Shown here: positions 49,476-61,365 of the stretch, piece after piece
Numbering within the stretch: the stretch's first letter is position 1
Layout: each line of letters starts with the position of its first letter
NCBI GenBank assembly: GCA_001792895.1
Contig: MARA01000003.1
Location: 1,240,001-1,304,000 of the forward strand
Direction: 5' to 3'
Length of the DNA: 64,000 nt
Source of the DNA: Lentinus brumalis
Taxonomy: Eukaryota; Basidiomycota; Agaricomycetes; Polyporales; Polyporaceae
Program-made: the position numbers and the translations under genes
The notes under the pieces: generated by a model
Seen by the model: only the letters and a program-made list of their open reading frames with translations
Told to the model about the DNA's origin: nothing
Database searches by the model: none

Positions 49476-50285
49476 ATGGCTAAAGTGTCTACGCTTACCT
49501 GGTCCTCGTTCGCCGCGCTGTTCAGCGCACAGGGGGCATACCAGGTCGGATATGCTTGGTTGTTTGGCATGAGTACGTTCTCATCATGAGTCTGTGTAGT
49601 TCGACCTAAAACCGTGCTGACGCTCTGAACTCAGCTTTGTGGGTGACGTTCATTGGAGGTACGCACATTCGACTCCTGAGTACCCACACACGCAAGTTAA
49701 CCTCTTGCCTAGGCACCATCGCCTTCAAGACCCTCCCCAGGCAACAGTTCGGCACCCTTCAACACCGGACGTTCCCCATCTACTTTGTCATCAGCATCGC
49801 GCTCTCATCTGGGCTCCTCGGCCTGTGGACATACAGCCACCCGCTCGTGCTCACACATTACCTGCAGCCGTCGGTTGCGGATGTTGCGCAGGCTTATGCC
49901 CTTGTCATTACGCTCCTGGGCCAGTCCGCGAACCACTTCGTCATTGGGCCGTTGACGAGCAAGTCAGTGCCTTGCGATAACATTTTTAACCAGGACAGCA
50001 TGCTGACGCTGGCCGGTTCAAAAGGACCATGTTTAAGCGTCATAAGCTGGAGAAGGATGAGGGCAAGGCGTACAACGAGCCTGGCGTGAGTCTTCTCATC
50101 GCACGACCTTTGGATGCGGCTGACCCGTGGCACGATAGGTCTCCGACGAGATGAAGGCTTTGAACAAGGTCTTCGCCCAGCTTCATGGCATCAGCTCCCT
50201 AGCCAACATGACCGCCTTCCTCGCGCTCGCCTTCCACGGTCTGTGGATTGGTAATTTCGGCGCTGGTATCAAGAGTATCTTCTAA
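49476..50285 (+). CDS. TMEM205-like (DUF4149) four-helix membrane protein
   Basis: Exons join to MAKVSTLTWSSFAALFSAQG, YAWLFGMTLWVTFIGGTIAF, KTLPRQQFGTLQHRTFPIYF and VISIALSSGLLGLWTYSHPL. They continue with AYALVITLLGQSANHFVIGP, the charged loop TMFKRHKLEKDEGKAYN, and the last helix LHGISSLANMTAFLALAFHG. The GT-F-P-Y-F pattern and four hydrophobic helices define the DUF4149/TMEM205 family, whose biochemical role is not established. It probably sits in an internal membrane. The stop TAA is at 50283-50285. Confidence 0.85.
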
Positions 50286-50464
50286 CCGTCTACAATCGCT
50301 GTGTTGCTTGCATATGCATGTACCAATCTCTGTTATGGTTGTCACGATCTGTTGTTTACTATTGGGTCTTGGAAATGGAATCGAATGCTCTTCGTGACGC
50401 GATATGGTGTTCGAACATGAGATAGCAGAGAACAAGAAAGACATGATACATTCATCGTACACGC

Positions 50465-51379
50465 TCATGCGCCAACGGAATCCATCCCCGGCAAAAAGCC
50501 CTCCTTCAACATGCGCTCCAATCGTCTAATCTCCTCCACCGATGTTGCACGCGCGATAGCCTCCCGCACCTTGTCCGCCTCCTCCTTCGACATGAGGCGG
50601 CCGGCCTTGCCTTGCGGCGCAGGCTTGGGCTCGTCGGTCGTGACAGGCGGTTTTGACGAGTGTGTTGAGACGGTCTGCGAGATCGTCGTCGCGAGTTGTG
50701 TGGGCAGGTTGTCGGCGGTGAGGAACAAGGCTTTCGCAGCTTGCCGTTCCTTAGCACGAATGTCGCGTGAGCAGGGCTGGCAGGCGTACGGAACACGGTT
50801 TCAACGCACCTTGTCGCGAATCCTCTGGAAGTCGAGTACTCTCAGACTCGGGATGCGCCATGCCAGCCACTCCCGATACCACTTCTTTTCCCGCACAGGG
50901 TTCCCTAGCAGAGACAGGTACTGGAGAGACTTGACATCTTTGAGAGGCTCGAGGTCGCCAAGCTCAGCGATGTTATTGTTTGTGAGGACAAGGGTGGTGA
51001 GGTTTGGCACGGAGAGGTGGAGGGAGGCAGATATTGCGGCTATTCGGTTGTTCGCGAGCAGGAGGGTACGCAAGCGGCGGAGGAGGGGGATGTTCCCCAG
51101 AACAGTGATCGAATTGTCTGTAAAATCTATACAGTCCTGCTGATCCTGCATGACAAGAATACGCATGTCTATCAGCGTACGTACGAGCACGAAGGACGCG
51201 AACGAACCCTGGTTATACCGAGATTTTCGATGGCAGGAATGGTGTAGCCTGTGAGCCAGAACTCTAGTGAGCGATTCGGGGCGGCGCACGCGTAACGTAC
51301 CTCGCAGATCGAGCTGCCGCTCTTTCAGGGGGTTGAGCTGGGAGGACACGGACTCGAGGAGCTCGGGCGTGAGCTTCAT
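50465..51379 (-). CDS. LEA1: U2 small nuclear ribonucleoprotein A' (Lea1)
   Basis: Leucine-rich-repeat partner of U2B'' in the U2 snRNP, needed for branch-point recognition by the spliceosome. Starts MKLTPELLESVSSQLNPLKE, followed by RQLDLRGYTIPAIENLG and DCIDFTDNSITVLGNIPLLR. LRRs continue through RLRTLLLANNRIAAIS, NLTTLVLTNNNIAELGDLEP and LQYLSLLGNPVREKKWYREW. The cap motif is RIPSLRVLDFQRIRDKERQA. The tail is helical and charged (GRLMSKEEADKVREAIARAT) and ends MDSVGA. Divergent with SAC1, 149 nt between ATGs. Confidence 0.95.
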
Positions 51380-51528
51380 GGCGGCGCGGAAGACGAACAG
51401 CGGGCAGCCTGCAAGTCCGAATCTGGCGGCCTCGCGCACGTGTGGCGCGCAATCACGCTTGCAAGACGCGCCGCGCTGCGAGCGTGCCTGCGTTGACGTT
51501 TCGTATTCCGCCACTTCCTCCCACCACC

Positions 51529-54284
51529 ATGAAGCCCTTGCACCAGAGACTGAACTTGTACGTGCCATGTTTCTGTATGGTGTTTCTCCACTGATGCGGA
51601 CGTGGTCGTAGGTACATAGACGGGAATGAGACGTATACGTTTGTCCCGGTCGAGCCTGTTGGGGCCCGGTCTTTGACGGTATACCGGAATTCTGGAGACA
51701 TTGTGCTCAACGGTCAGTCTCATGCTCTGAGTCGGTAAGCTGTATCTCAACCAGATAGTATAGCACCAAATACCCCCTTGCCCACTGCTGCCGAACGCTC
51801 CGTGAAGACAATATACGGCATATACGGGATGATATCATTGGCGATGTGTACGTCCCTCGCTCCCCTCCCCTCCCTACCGCGCTCACAAGCAATGCAGCGG
51901 AGTACATCATTGTCATCACTGGACGCGAGCTCCGCGGACACCTCATGCGGCAGAACATCTATCGCGCCACGGAATACGACATCCTTCCCCTGAACCCGGA
52001 CGTATCTGTGCAGACGCCACCAAATGCTGTCGAGGCGCACTTGCTTGCTCTGGTTCGGTCACATTTGCAAGGGGGCACCTTCTTCTTCAGTTATGCCTGG
52101 GACATCACGCGCAGATTGCAGGCGCAGTGGGCCTCCTTGCAGCAGGACGGTGACAAGCCGCTCTGGGAGATCGTGAGTACGTCCCCTGTGTCATGGCACG
52201 ACAGGAACTCATGCGCTCTACAGGCGGACGACAGGTTCTTCTGGAACAAGTGCGCGAGGAACTCTGTCCATTGTCTCCATCGCTGATTGTCGTCCTCTAG
52301 GTACCTGCATAGTAGATTCATAGACATCACTTCTACCAACCCGGACCAAAATGTAAGTGCATATACTGAGATGCATGATGGGCCAAGGAACTGACGTCCA
52401 CATAGCTTAGTCCCTACATCCTTCCGGTCATCTACGGCAGTGCGTTGCTCTGTTCCATCTGCTATCAAGCGAGTTCACGAAAGCATCTTGGTGCACAGCG
52501 TTCGACATCCGACCAGTCCGTATCAGCATTTGGCAGCTCCGTCTCTGCCTCATCAGTCGGCGGTCCCGTTATCGCGCCGGTACCCGTTATTTCCGTCGTG
52601 GTATCGACCCAGAAGGGCATGTCGCGAACTTCAACGAGACCGAGCAGATCCTTCTGGTTGGCGATGAGTCCAGCACCCAGCTCAGCTTTGTGCAGATCCG
52701 CGGAAGTATCCCTGTTTACTGGGCCGAGGTCAACACGCTCCGGTACAAACCGGACGTCCAGATCATGGAGCTGCAGGATACGGTGTGTGCTAATGACAGA
52801 TCGTCACAACGGCTGTGCTGACTAGGCGCAGATCAACGCGATGCGGGCACATCTGCAAGAGAACATTAATCTATACGGTGAACAAAGTTTGGTCAATTTG
52901 GTAAACCATAAGGGACATGAACGACCTGTCAAGGAGGCGTTTGAGAAGTATATGGCTGAGGTAAACTTCGACACTTTCATACACTCAATCCATGCATCTG
53001 ATGAAAATTTAGGCGAACATGCCGAAGACCAGGTACGAGTACTTCGACTTCCATAACGAATGCAAGAACATGCGTTGGGACCGTATAAGCGTGCTACTTG
53101 CCAAGTTAGAGGATGATTTGACGCGACAAGGGTGCGCTTCACTCCGTCACTTCCCTGCATTGATAACACATTGACGCACATCGGAACGCCAGCTATTTCC
53201 ACCTGGATGCCAACAAGCCCGAGCCAGTGAAGCTTCAGACCGGCGTGGTGCGGACAAACTGCATGGACAATCTCGACCGCACCAACGTCGCGCAGGCGGC
53301 AATCGCCAAGTGGACGCTGGAACGACAGTTGAAGGAGCTCCGCGTGATCCAGGAGAACGATTCCGTTGACAACTACGAGGATTTGATTCGAGACTTCCGT
53401 GAAAGTGCGTATCCGGTCGAGACACCTGCTGGGTGCGCTATTGATAGACGTTGCGTGGCGGATGATAGTGTGGTCGGATCACGCGAACTCCATCTCAATA
53501 GCGTATTCTGGTACTGGTGCCCTCAAGACGGACTTCACCCGCACGGGCAAGCGAACCCGTAAGGGTCTCCTCGAGGATGGCTGGAACTCTGTCATGCGCT
53601 ACCTCAAAAATAACTTCTTTGACGGGGCCCGCCAGGTGAGATCAACGCATCCGCATGGCATAGGCCGAGATGCTTATGCATACAACAGGATGCCTTTGAC
53701 TTGATGACGGGGGCATGGTGGCCACGGCGGGGGTGGAACCCTTCCACGCTCGTAGTCGATACTCGGCCTCTCATCATCCGCGCGGTGAGTACCTTCAGGT
53801 CCCGAACGCATGGCGAAATCTGACTTTACGTCCACGTCCCACCTGCTCGTCCAGCCTCCATATGTGCTCTTCTTCTCGCTGTTCATGATCTGCGCAGGGC
53901 TCACCCTCCCCCGCACGTCCGGTACGCGTTACATGGTCACAGTTTCCCCGGCCTACGTCATCTGACACCCGGCACACAGACTACTCGCTGTTCTACTACT
54001 TCATGCTGTGGTTCACGCTCGCTGCGGTCTCGCTGCTGTTCATCTTCGTGCATGGCATCGACTACGTCAACTGGCCGCGTCTGCTGCCCCTGACTGATAT
54101 CATCTACTACGATGGCCCGGGGTTCCGTTCCCACCGGCACGGTATGGGTCTTGGCTTGCCTGCGCTGGAGAAGATCAAGGCGGGCGCGGCGGCGCAGGCG
54201 AAGAGCATGGCAGAGCAGCATCGGCGCGTGAAGAGCAAGAGACTGGAGGAGATTGAGATGGGGACCAAGGAACGCGTCGACTGA
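51529..54284 (+). CDS. SAC1: Sac1-type phosphoinositide phosphatase
   Basis: Dephosphorylates PI4P and other monophosphorylated phosphoinositides on ER/Golgi membranes. Starts [20 protein letters not shown]. The Sac domain includes [70 protein letters not shown] and the catalytic P-loop [17 protein letters not shown] (Cx5R). Then come [20 protein letters not shown] and the Arg/Trp-rich [17 protein letters not shown]. Two C-terminal transmembrane helices ([16 protein letters not shown] and [20 protein letters not shown]) anchor it, followed by a basic tail. About a dozen exons; introns near 52.44 and 53.40 kb restore frame cleanly. No sign of decay. Confidence 0.95.
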
Positions 54285-54595
54285 CGAACCAACCTCGCTG
54301 GGCGACAGCTGGTAGTAATTTGGACTTCTGGGACATGTCCTTTGTTCTTCCTATGTATTGACTGGTACTATGTGTTCGCTATAATACACAATCTGTCTCG
54401 TACGCTGCGTGCGCCGCCACTGACCTCAAACATGATTCATTCCAGCCACGGAAGCGCCCCTGTGGTCGAGGCGCTACGCCACAGCGGAGTTTGAAGAGGG
54501 AGCGCGACAACTCCGCCCATCTTCCTGGGAGCAGAGGAGGCGCGCTCCCGAAGCCAGAAATTTACCCATCACACACTCCACATACAACCACCGTC
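54285..54595. other. intergenic, promoter of the SET/NAP gene
   Basis: 311 nt between two plus-strand genes; only flanking sequence seen. Confidence 0.5.
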
Positions 54596-55709
54596 ATGAG
54601 CAGCAAAGGAGTAAAACGCGCGTCCCCCGGCGCAGACGTCGAGAAGAACCCCCTTGGAGATGTCGAAGTCACCGACGAGGAGGCCCTGAAGCTGCAGGCG
54701 ATCCAAAAGGACATTGCCCGCGTCGAGCTCGCGCTTGGTACGTTCATGGTTCAACCGCACCCCCTCTCCTTTCCATTCCCGATCTCCTCTGTGCAGGGTG
54801 CAATGGAGACTGACCTCGGACGCGTCGTTTTGCAGAGCGTCGCGCGCAGGAGAAGATGGTGCCCGTGTACGAGAAGCGGCGCGAGGTGCTGAAGGCGATC
54901 AACAAGTTTTGGGCGGTCGCGCTCATGAACCACCCGCTGCTGTCTATGCACGTGCAGCACAACGCGGACCAGGCGGCGCTGAGCTACCTGGAGGACGTGT
55001 GGCTGACGCGCGACCCCGTCGAGTCGCGGTGCTTCACGCTTGAGTTCGTGAGTGGCCCGACTTTGTCCGACCGTGCCGCGACACGCAGCGCAGTACGGAG
55101 GTGAACATGTGTGGCTGACGCGTTGTGGCTGCAGCACTTCAAGGAGAACCCGTACTTTTCGAACACGGTGCTCAAGAAGGAGTACAAGTACGTGCCGCCA
55201 CCGGTGGAGTCTGATGAGAAGCCCGACGAGGACGGTATCACGGAGTCGATGCTGGAGTTCTCTTGGGACCGCGATGTTGAGCCCACGGTATGTGTGTGAT
55301 GGTGAGGGGACGGTGGCGGCATTGCTGACTGACGGCGCGCAGGCGATGAAAATCGACTGGAAGGACGAGTCGAAGAACCTGACGAAGCTGCACCCGCGCG
55401 TCGCGGACCCGGACGACAGCGACGACCTGCCCGCAGAGGGCGGCAGCTTCTTCAATTTCTTCGAGGTCGCCTCAGACCCGTTCGAGGTGCGTGGAGCAGC
55501 TGGCGGGCGTGCTAACGGAACACTGACACACGCGTGCACAGATCGGCGTGTCGATTGCGAACGACGTATTCCCCGAGGCGATTGAGTACTTCCTCGGGCA
55601 GGCGGGCGACGGGGACGTGGACAGCGACGAGGAGGACGAGGACAGCTCTGACGATGACGAGGAGGAGATTGACCTGGAGAAGCCGCGGCCGAAAAAGCAG
55701 AAGAAGTAG
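54596..55709 (+). CDS. SET/NAP-family histone chaperone (Vps75/TAF-I like)
   Basis: Binds histones H3-H4 or H2A-H2B for chromatin assembly and remodelling in the nucleus. After a basic start (MSSKGVKRASPGADVE) come the dimerisation helix LKLQAIQKDIARVELAL and EKMVPVYEKRREVLKAINKF. The NAP core follows: WAVALMNHPLLSMHVQHNAD, YLEDVWLTRDPVESRCFTLE, HFKENPYFSNTVLKKEYKYV, LEFSWDRDVEPT, SFFNFFEVASDPFE. The Asp/Glu-rich tail (VDSDEEDEDSSDDDEEE) ends in a basic KPRPKKQKK signal. PFF/ENPYFSN and the short length separate it from Nap1, which has nuclear export features and is longer. Five introns; intact. Confidence 0.9.
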
Positions 55710-56057
55710 AGCTAGCCCGGGCTGCATGGGTACGTAGGCTGCTGGTATGATCACTGTGACTGTTGTAGCGACTCGCGACTTGCGCCAGACGCGCGCGGCC
55801 GGCCTGGCGCGGGCTCGCTAAATATATGACGACATGTATTGGAGGCTATTAATGGCGCCGTGGCCGTGGCCGGCAGATGCAGTCAGACTGGAGCGTGTTT
55901 GCAAATGTTGTCCTGCGAATTCGATGCCTCAAAGGCGGACAACGGCCTCTCGCCCCCTGCGCTTCTCCACGTTCGCACTCCTCGGCCTCCTCCTCTTTCT
56001 GTCCTCGACGTCCCCGACGTCGCCTCAGGCCTATCTACGTTCTTTACTGCCCCCGCC
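55710..56057. other. intergenic, leader of the chitin deacetylase gene
   Basis: 348 nt. It includes an AT-rich ctaaatatatgac at about 55818, possibly the core promoter of the downstream gene, and a CT-rich leader. No gene. Confidence 0.45.
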
Positions 56058-57668
56058 ATGAAGCTCTCCCTGGTCTCCGCGGTCGTCCTCCCCGCCCTCG
56101 TCTCTGCACACGGCGTCCACCACGCCCGCCAGGCCGCTGCACAGGCAGCAGCAGCCAGCAGCAGCACCAGCTCGGCCGCCGCGCCCCCAACCAGCGCTGT
56201 TGTAGGCACCTCTGCCGCCCCGGGGACCACCGCTGCAGCCCCCGCCGCGAGCAGCGTGACCCTGACTTTCACATTGGCGTCTACCAACCCGTCTGCCCTC
56301 CCGCTCTCCGAGATCGCGTCAGGTGCCCCCTCCCAGCCCACGGTCCCTGCGTCCACCACCTTCGCCGCTGGTGCATCGCCGACCTTCTTGTCCGGTGCCC
56401 CCGCTCTTCCGTCCAGTGAGTCTCCATTCTTCGCCGCTGATTTGATTGGAACTTCATCGTCTGACGCGTTTCAGTCGGCAGCATCGTTGTTGCCAACTAT
56501 CCGCCTCTCGACAAGACCCCGCCGACCGACTCCGCTGAAGTCCAGCAGTGGAAGGCTGAGGTCGCGTCCTCCGGCGTCACCATCCCCGACATCGCCCCCA
56601 CCGTCGCCGGCGGCTGCGCGGCCAACCCCAAGCGGCAGCAGACACGAGCCGTTGCTGGTGGACCTGTGGTGGCTGCCCCGGGCCCAACGATGTTGTGTCC
56701 TGCCCCGACAAGATGACCTGGGGTCTTACCTACGACGATGGTCCCGCTCTCTACACCGGCGAGCTGCTCAGCTACCTCGACCAGCAAAACCTCAAGGCGA
56801 CCTTCTTCGTCGTCGGCTCCCGCGCTATTTCCTACCCGGCTCTCCTCCAGGAGGAGTACATGGCACAGCACCAGATTGCTGTCCACACTTGGAGTCACCC
56901 TGAGATGACCACTCTCACCAACGACCAGGTCATCGCCGAGCTCGGTTGGAGCAGGAAGATCATCAAGGATGTGCTCGGTGTCACCCCCACCTACTGGCGT
57001 CCGCCCTATGGCGATGTCGACAACCGTGTCCGTGCCATCGCCACTGCTATGGGCCTGCAGACGTCCATCTGGACTCGTATCAGCCCCACGGCCACCTTCG
57101 ACACTGGAGGTTTGTACTGTCTACCAGTACTGTCAATTTCCGCAAGCGCTGATTTGATTTTCAATTAGACTTCAACATCGCTGGCGGCACCACGAACGCT
57201 GAGCAGGTGCTGAACAACTGGCACAGCATCGTGAACAACGCGACCCAGATTGACACCGGCTTCATTGTCCTCGAGCACGATCTCTTCCAGCAGACTGTCG
57301 AGATCGCGAAGGACTACATCCTGCCCGACGCCCTTGCGCACCAGCCGCCTTTCAAGATCGAGCCCATCGTCTCTTGCCTTGGCTTGCCGCTCTCGGACGC
57401 CTACGTTGAGACGAATAACAACAAGTCACACCCCATTGGTTGTACGTGTGAGAGAACGTCCTCGCCAAGCCCCATGCTAACGCACCCTTCTTTGTTCACA
57501 GCTAGCGCCTCGGGCAGCTCTGGTTCTGGTGCCCAGGCTTCGGGCTCGTCGAACTCCTCTGGCGCGGACTCGAGCAACAACGGTGCCATGGGCGCGCTCT
57601 CTGTGCCCAACGCTCTCGCCGCTGTGGCTCTCAGCGTCGTTTCGGGAGCGCTCGCTCTGTTCCTCTGA
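56058..57668 (+). CDS. chitin deacetylase (CE4 polysaccharide deacetylase), GPI-anchored type, one apparent base deletion
   Basis: Removes acetyl groups from chitin to give chitosan in the cell wall. Signal peptide MKLSLVSAVVLPALVSAHG precedes an Ala/Ser/Thr-rich stem. The NodB domain has the metal-site TYDDGPA, AVHTWSHPEMT (HxxxH), WRPPYGDVDNR and the C-terminal IVLEHDLF. A Ser/Gly/Asn-rich tail and final hydrophobic segment (LAAVALSVVSGALALFL) mark a GPI signal. Four introns are visible. At the C run 56626-56629 the frame breaks: GGCAANP must continue as QAAADTSRCWWTCGGCPGP, which needs one more C. Both sides match the family closely, so the deletion is probably not biological. The gene converges on the GH72 gene. 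Confidence 0.92.
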
Positions 57669-58790
57669 GAGGGTAGCTTCTGCGGTTAGCATGTCTGCCA
57701 TGGCGGGCCAGTCGAGTGTCCTCGTGGCCCAGCCTCCCAAATCCAACGGTACGACGCCTCGACTGGCGTCCTGGTTTCCAGTACTGTGTGCCCTGTGATC
57801 AGACATATGGACTACCTCCCGCACATACCCCACTTCTGCACGCTTCGCGTTGTCGTATTGTCACTATCTCTCTGACGCTGCTACTTCTAGTGTTTGTCGT
57901 TGCATAGCGCATGCAGAACACTTTCGTATAATACTATCCACACGACAATGAACCGTTTGAGTTTGACGGCTGTCGGCCTGGAGATGGATGCTGCGAACCG
58001 AGCTGGTCGCAGCTTGTCAACTCGTTGCAGGATGTCGGTTTCCGTCGGCTTCAGTGCGAAAGTCCGCATCGCGTCGCAAGTATGTATGTACACCTACTGA
58101 GACCGTCCCGATGGTTTCTCGGCCTAGAAGTGCCTAGAAGCTGGCGGTGTCAGAGGAATGAATGAATACGGGCTCGGAGTTACCGCGGACTCAGGGGGAC
58201 CAGGGCGGAAGCTGTCAAAAATGTGGTGGTACAAAGGTCCACGCGTCCAGGGCCATCTTGACTCTTGAGCATCCTCGACGGCTCCGAGGGCGTCGGCGAA
58301 GATCAGGAAGCTCGGAAATGAATGCGAGGGCGAGTCAGAGGCATGGCGGGACCGACGCCCGGAAGGTAGTCGGGGAGTCCCACCCGCCTCCCCGCCTCCG
58401 AGAGATGCGAGCGTGCACGATGGCCATTGGCTGTCCTGCGGGAAAAAATGGGATAACGATGACAGCAGGATGTTTGCAGAGTATATAGAGGGGCTGGTAT
58501 GCTAGTAGGGTATGGCGACGAGAGAGGAAGTCCGTGGGGGAATAGTTACATACACCTGCGACGACGCGGGGAAGGCAGATACAAGTAAGTACTATGTCAC
58601 TGTGCTGAGGATTGCTGCTGGGTTCGAGTAGCCAAGAAAAAGTCTGTCCATTCTGCTCATCCGCTGCTCTCCCGTCACACCGGGAGTCCGTCGTCACTTG
58701 AACGACCTCCATAAGTATGCTCAGGCCGAACGAGAAACCCGGGATTTCTGAGTTCTGAGTTCAGAAATCGAAACATTCAACGCTCGCCGC
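57669..58790. other. intergenic between convergent wall genes
   Basis: 1.1 kb between the deacetylase stop and the GH72 stop. No domain-bearing frame is seen. Presumed 3' UTRs and spacer. Confidence 0.45.
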
Positions 58791-60791
58791 TCATGCAACG
58801 GTGAGCACGGAGCCGACGAGGCTGAACGCGAACGCGACGCCGAGGCCGAGCAGCGCCTGGGGGCTGCCACCGAGGAGGCCGATCGCGCCGTTGTTGTTGT
58901 TGTTGTTGCCGCCGCCCGACCCGCCGGTGCCAGAGGAGCCAGACGCGCCCGAGGTCGACGCGGGCGCCGAGGGCGTGAAGATGGCGGACGGGTTGGACAG
59001 GCAGGAGCTCGCGGCGGCGTTCGCGCCCGACACGGACGAGGGCGCGTTCTGGTTGACGGTCGCGTTCCCGGAGAAGTCGCACGAGGTCGCGACGCGGTTC
59101 GTGAGCTCGTAGAACTCGCTCATGACGAACGACAGCTTCGTGTCTGACGGGGGGGCATGCATGAGAAGGGGATGATGTAGTGGGGAGTGAGAAAATAGAC
59201 TTACCGGGGTCGCAGAACGCAACACGGCCGTACGTGCCCGTGGTCCCGTTTGCGGAGATGTCATCACAGTTGCCGCCGACCGAGCCGAGGGACGAGCAGC
59301 CAAAGTCGAGCAGGGAGCCGACGATGGCGCTGGTGTTCGTGGTCTTGGGCGTAAACAGACAGCTCAGGGTGCTCTCGAGGCACTTGCAGGAGGCGTCGTT
59401 CGGCGTTGGCGGGAGGGTGTTCGTCGCGAGCCAGGTCGAGTTCTGGGGCGGGCAACTCGGGTACTGGCCGGAGCCGGCATCGCTCTTGCTGGGGACCGTC
59501 GGGAAAGTCACCTTGCCGTACTGGTCGACGAGGCGGCCGAAGTCGTCGTTGGGCGTGACAGTATTGCCGTCGATGGTGACCATGCCGAACTCGCCGTCGT
59601 CGCTCACCTGGGGGAAGTAGCTGAACGCAATACCGCCGGACCAGATGTCGGACATGGGCTGGCTGAAGATCGTGCCGACCTCCGTCCAGAGACGCGGGGG
59701 CTGCTTGACACAGCCGAACTCGGAGAAGTACGCGGCCACATTGTAGCCAGCAAAGTCGCCATTCTTGCCGCTGTACGCCGACGGGGTATCGTCACCGCAC
59801 CACTCGCTGTGAAACGCGGAAGCGTGTGTGATCGTCAGGAATGAACGTGTTCGCAGGGAGGTGCTGCGGAGCTGACGTACTAGTTATTCAGGCCGAAGAG
59901 GTCAATAGCAGACGAGCCCGAATTAGCGTTCGTGGGATCGCAAGACAGATATTCTGCGAGAGGGAGGACCCAGTTGTCGTCACCGTCAATGGCAGCGTAG
60001 CCCACGAGAGCCGAGGAGGAGATGGAGTTGCTACACACACGCGTTTATAGGGCGACCATCAGTCATTAGAGCGGGCGTTAGCGGCTATGGCACTCACAGG
60101 TATGCCCTGACATCTCGGGCGGCGGCCTTTATAAATGGTGCTGCGCCGGTCCCAGTGGGGGCGGTGATGACCTCGTTACCAATATTGTACGCGAGGACGT
60201 TGTCGTACTTGTTGAACGCATTGATGGTGCCAATGTACAGGTCCAGGAGATTGGTCGTCCATGAGGGGTTCAGGCGGTCGATTGAACCGTTCACCGGCAG
60301 TGCAAGGTCGATGCTAGGGGGTCATGAGCGAGCCACCCGTGCAGTAGGGGCGCAGAAGAGACGCACATGGTGTAGATGCCAGCATCGCTCAAGGCCTTCA
60401 TACAGTCATCGTGGTTGAGGGACGAGTTAACACTGTAGATGCGAACAGCGTTCACAGTGAGCTGCTTGAGAAACGTGATATCACGCTGGCAGGCAGCGCC
60501 GTCGGTGAGAGGGTCAATGAATGAGGAGGGTTCGGAGAAGGGGTTGTTGGGATCCGTAGAAGCTTGGCCTGCACCCGAGAGCCCGACCTGAGCATCCATG
60601 CGAGCCGACTAGGAGTGCCGACACGTACCTTGCTCCTGGTAAGCGATACCCTTGATGAAGAACCTGTTTCCGTCGTCGGTATAGAGGTAGCGTCCCGCAC
60701 GAGAGACCTTTTGAAGGGCGTGTGCACCGGCGGCGAGGACGAGGACAGCGGAGGCGATTGCACCGAGCCTTGAGAGCTGCTTGGCGTACAT
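58791..60791 (-). CDS. GH72 beta-1,3-glucanosyltransferase with X8/CBM43 domain (Gas/Gel type)
   Basis: Cuts and re-ligates beta-1,3-glucan chains, lengthening wall glucan at the plasma-membrane face. Signal peptide MYAKQLSRLGAIASAVLVLA is followed by DGNRFFIKGIAYQEQ, GAACQRDITFLKQLTVNAVR and IYSVNSSLNHDDCMKALSDA. The acid/base Glu is in LAYNIGNEVI and the nucleophile Glu in AAYFSEFGC. Then come PMSDIWSGGIAFSYFPQVSD and the Cys-rich X8 module (CKCLESTLSC, FGCSSLGSVGGNCDDISANG, RVATSCDFSG). A Ser/Gly tail with six Asn codons (GTT repeat at 58890-58908 on the plus strand) precedes a hydrophobic GPI signal (LGLGVAFAFSLVGSVLTVA). Both catalytic residues are present. Confidence 0.94.
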
Positions 60792-61054
60792 GGTGCAGGC
60801 CTCTGAGACGTGAAGGATCGTAAGAGAGGAGGAGTGGGTGCCTCCGGTGAAGAAAAGGGAAGTAGGGATGAAGGGAAGGGATAGGTTCCGGCCTGTCCGT
60901 GTTATGGGCTTAATACAGCTCGAGAGCGACTGAGAGCCAGGCCAGTGGCGCCAGCCGACTCGGAACGCCGTCCTGCCAAGGCCGCCCCCGGTCAACATTC
61001 CCCGCGCCGGAAGGCGCCTTTGGACAGATCCTGCGCTGCACAATCTTGTGCATG
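60792..61054. other. promoter region of the GH72 gene
   Basis: 263 nt between the GH72 start and the tRNA. It contains CT-rich tracts on the minus strand; no clear TATA box was found. Confidence 0.4.
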
Positions 61055-61137
61055 GCCCGCCTAGCTCAATCGGATAGAGCGTCAGACTCTTACAGGCGGG
61101 TATCTGAAGGCTGCGAGTTCGACCCTCGCGGTGGGCT
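61055..61137 (+). tRNA. tRNA-Lys(CTT) with 9-nt intron, copy 3
   Basis: Mature 74 nt identical to the other two copies; the 9-nt intron is caggcgggt after position 37. A and B boxes are intact. A T-rich stretch (cctttttgac about 20 nt downstream) could end Pol III transcription. Confidence 0.95.
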
Positions 61138-61365
61138 AATGTGTGTTTTCTACGAATACCTTTTTGACCCTCATTTTTCAAATGTACTTACAGTCAGTGA
61201 GCATCTCAAGTGTCCATCAAGTCTAAGTTGGTTCATGTACATAGCGTGCAAAGCATAACAGAGTCGTAAATATGGAGTGTCCGAGGCTCCGAGCGACATG
61301 GTTCGTCAGTTCGTGAAGAGCGAGAGGGTCTTCTGGGCGGCCAGCGCACGCGTAGGGTACCCACG

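Noticed and set aside
55839..56057. Extension of the chitin deacetylase frame upstream of its signal peptide
   Set aside because: An upstream ATG would bury the signal peptide; the CT-rich stretch looks like a leader.
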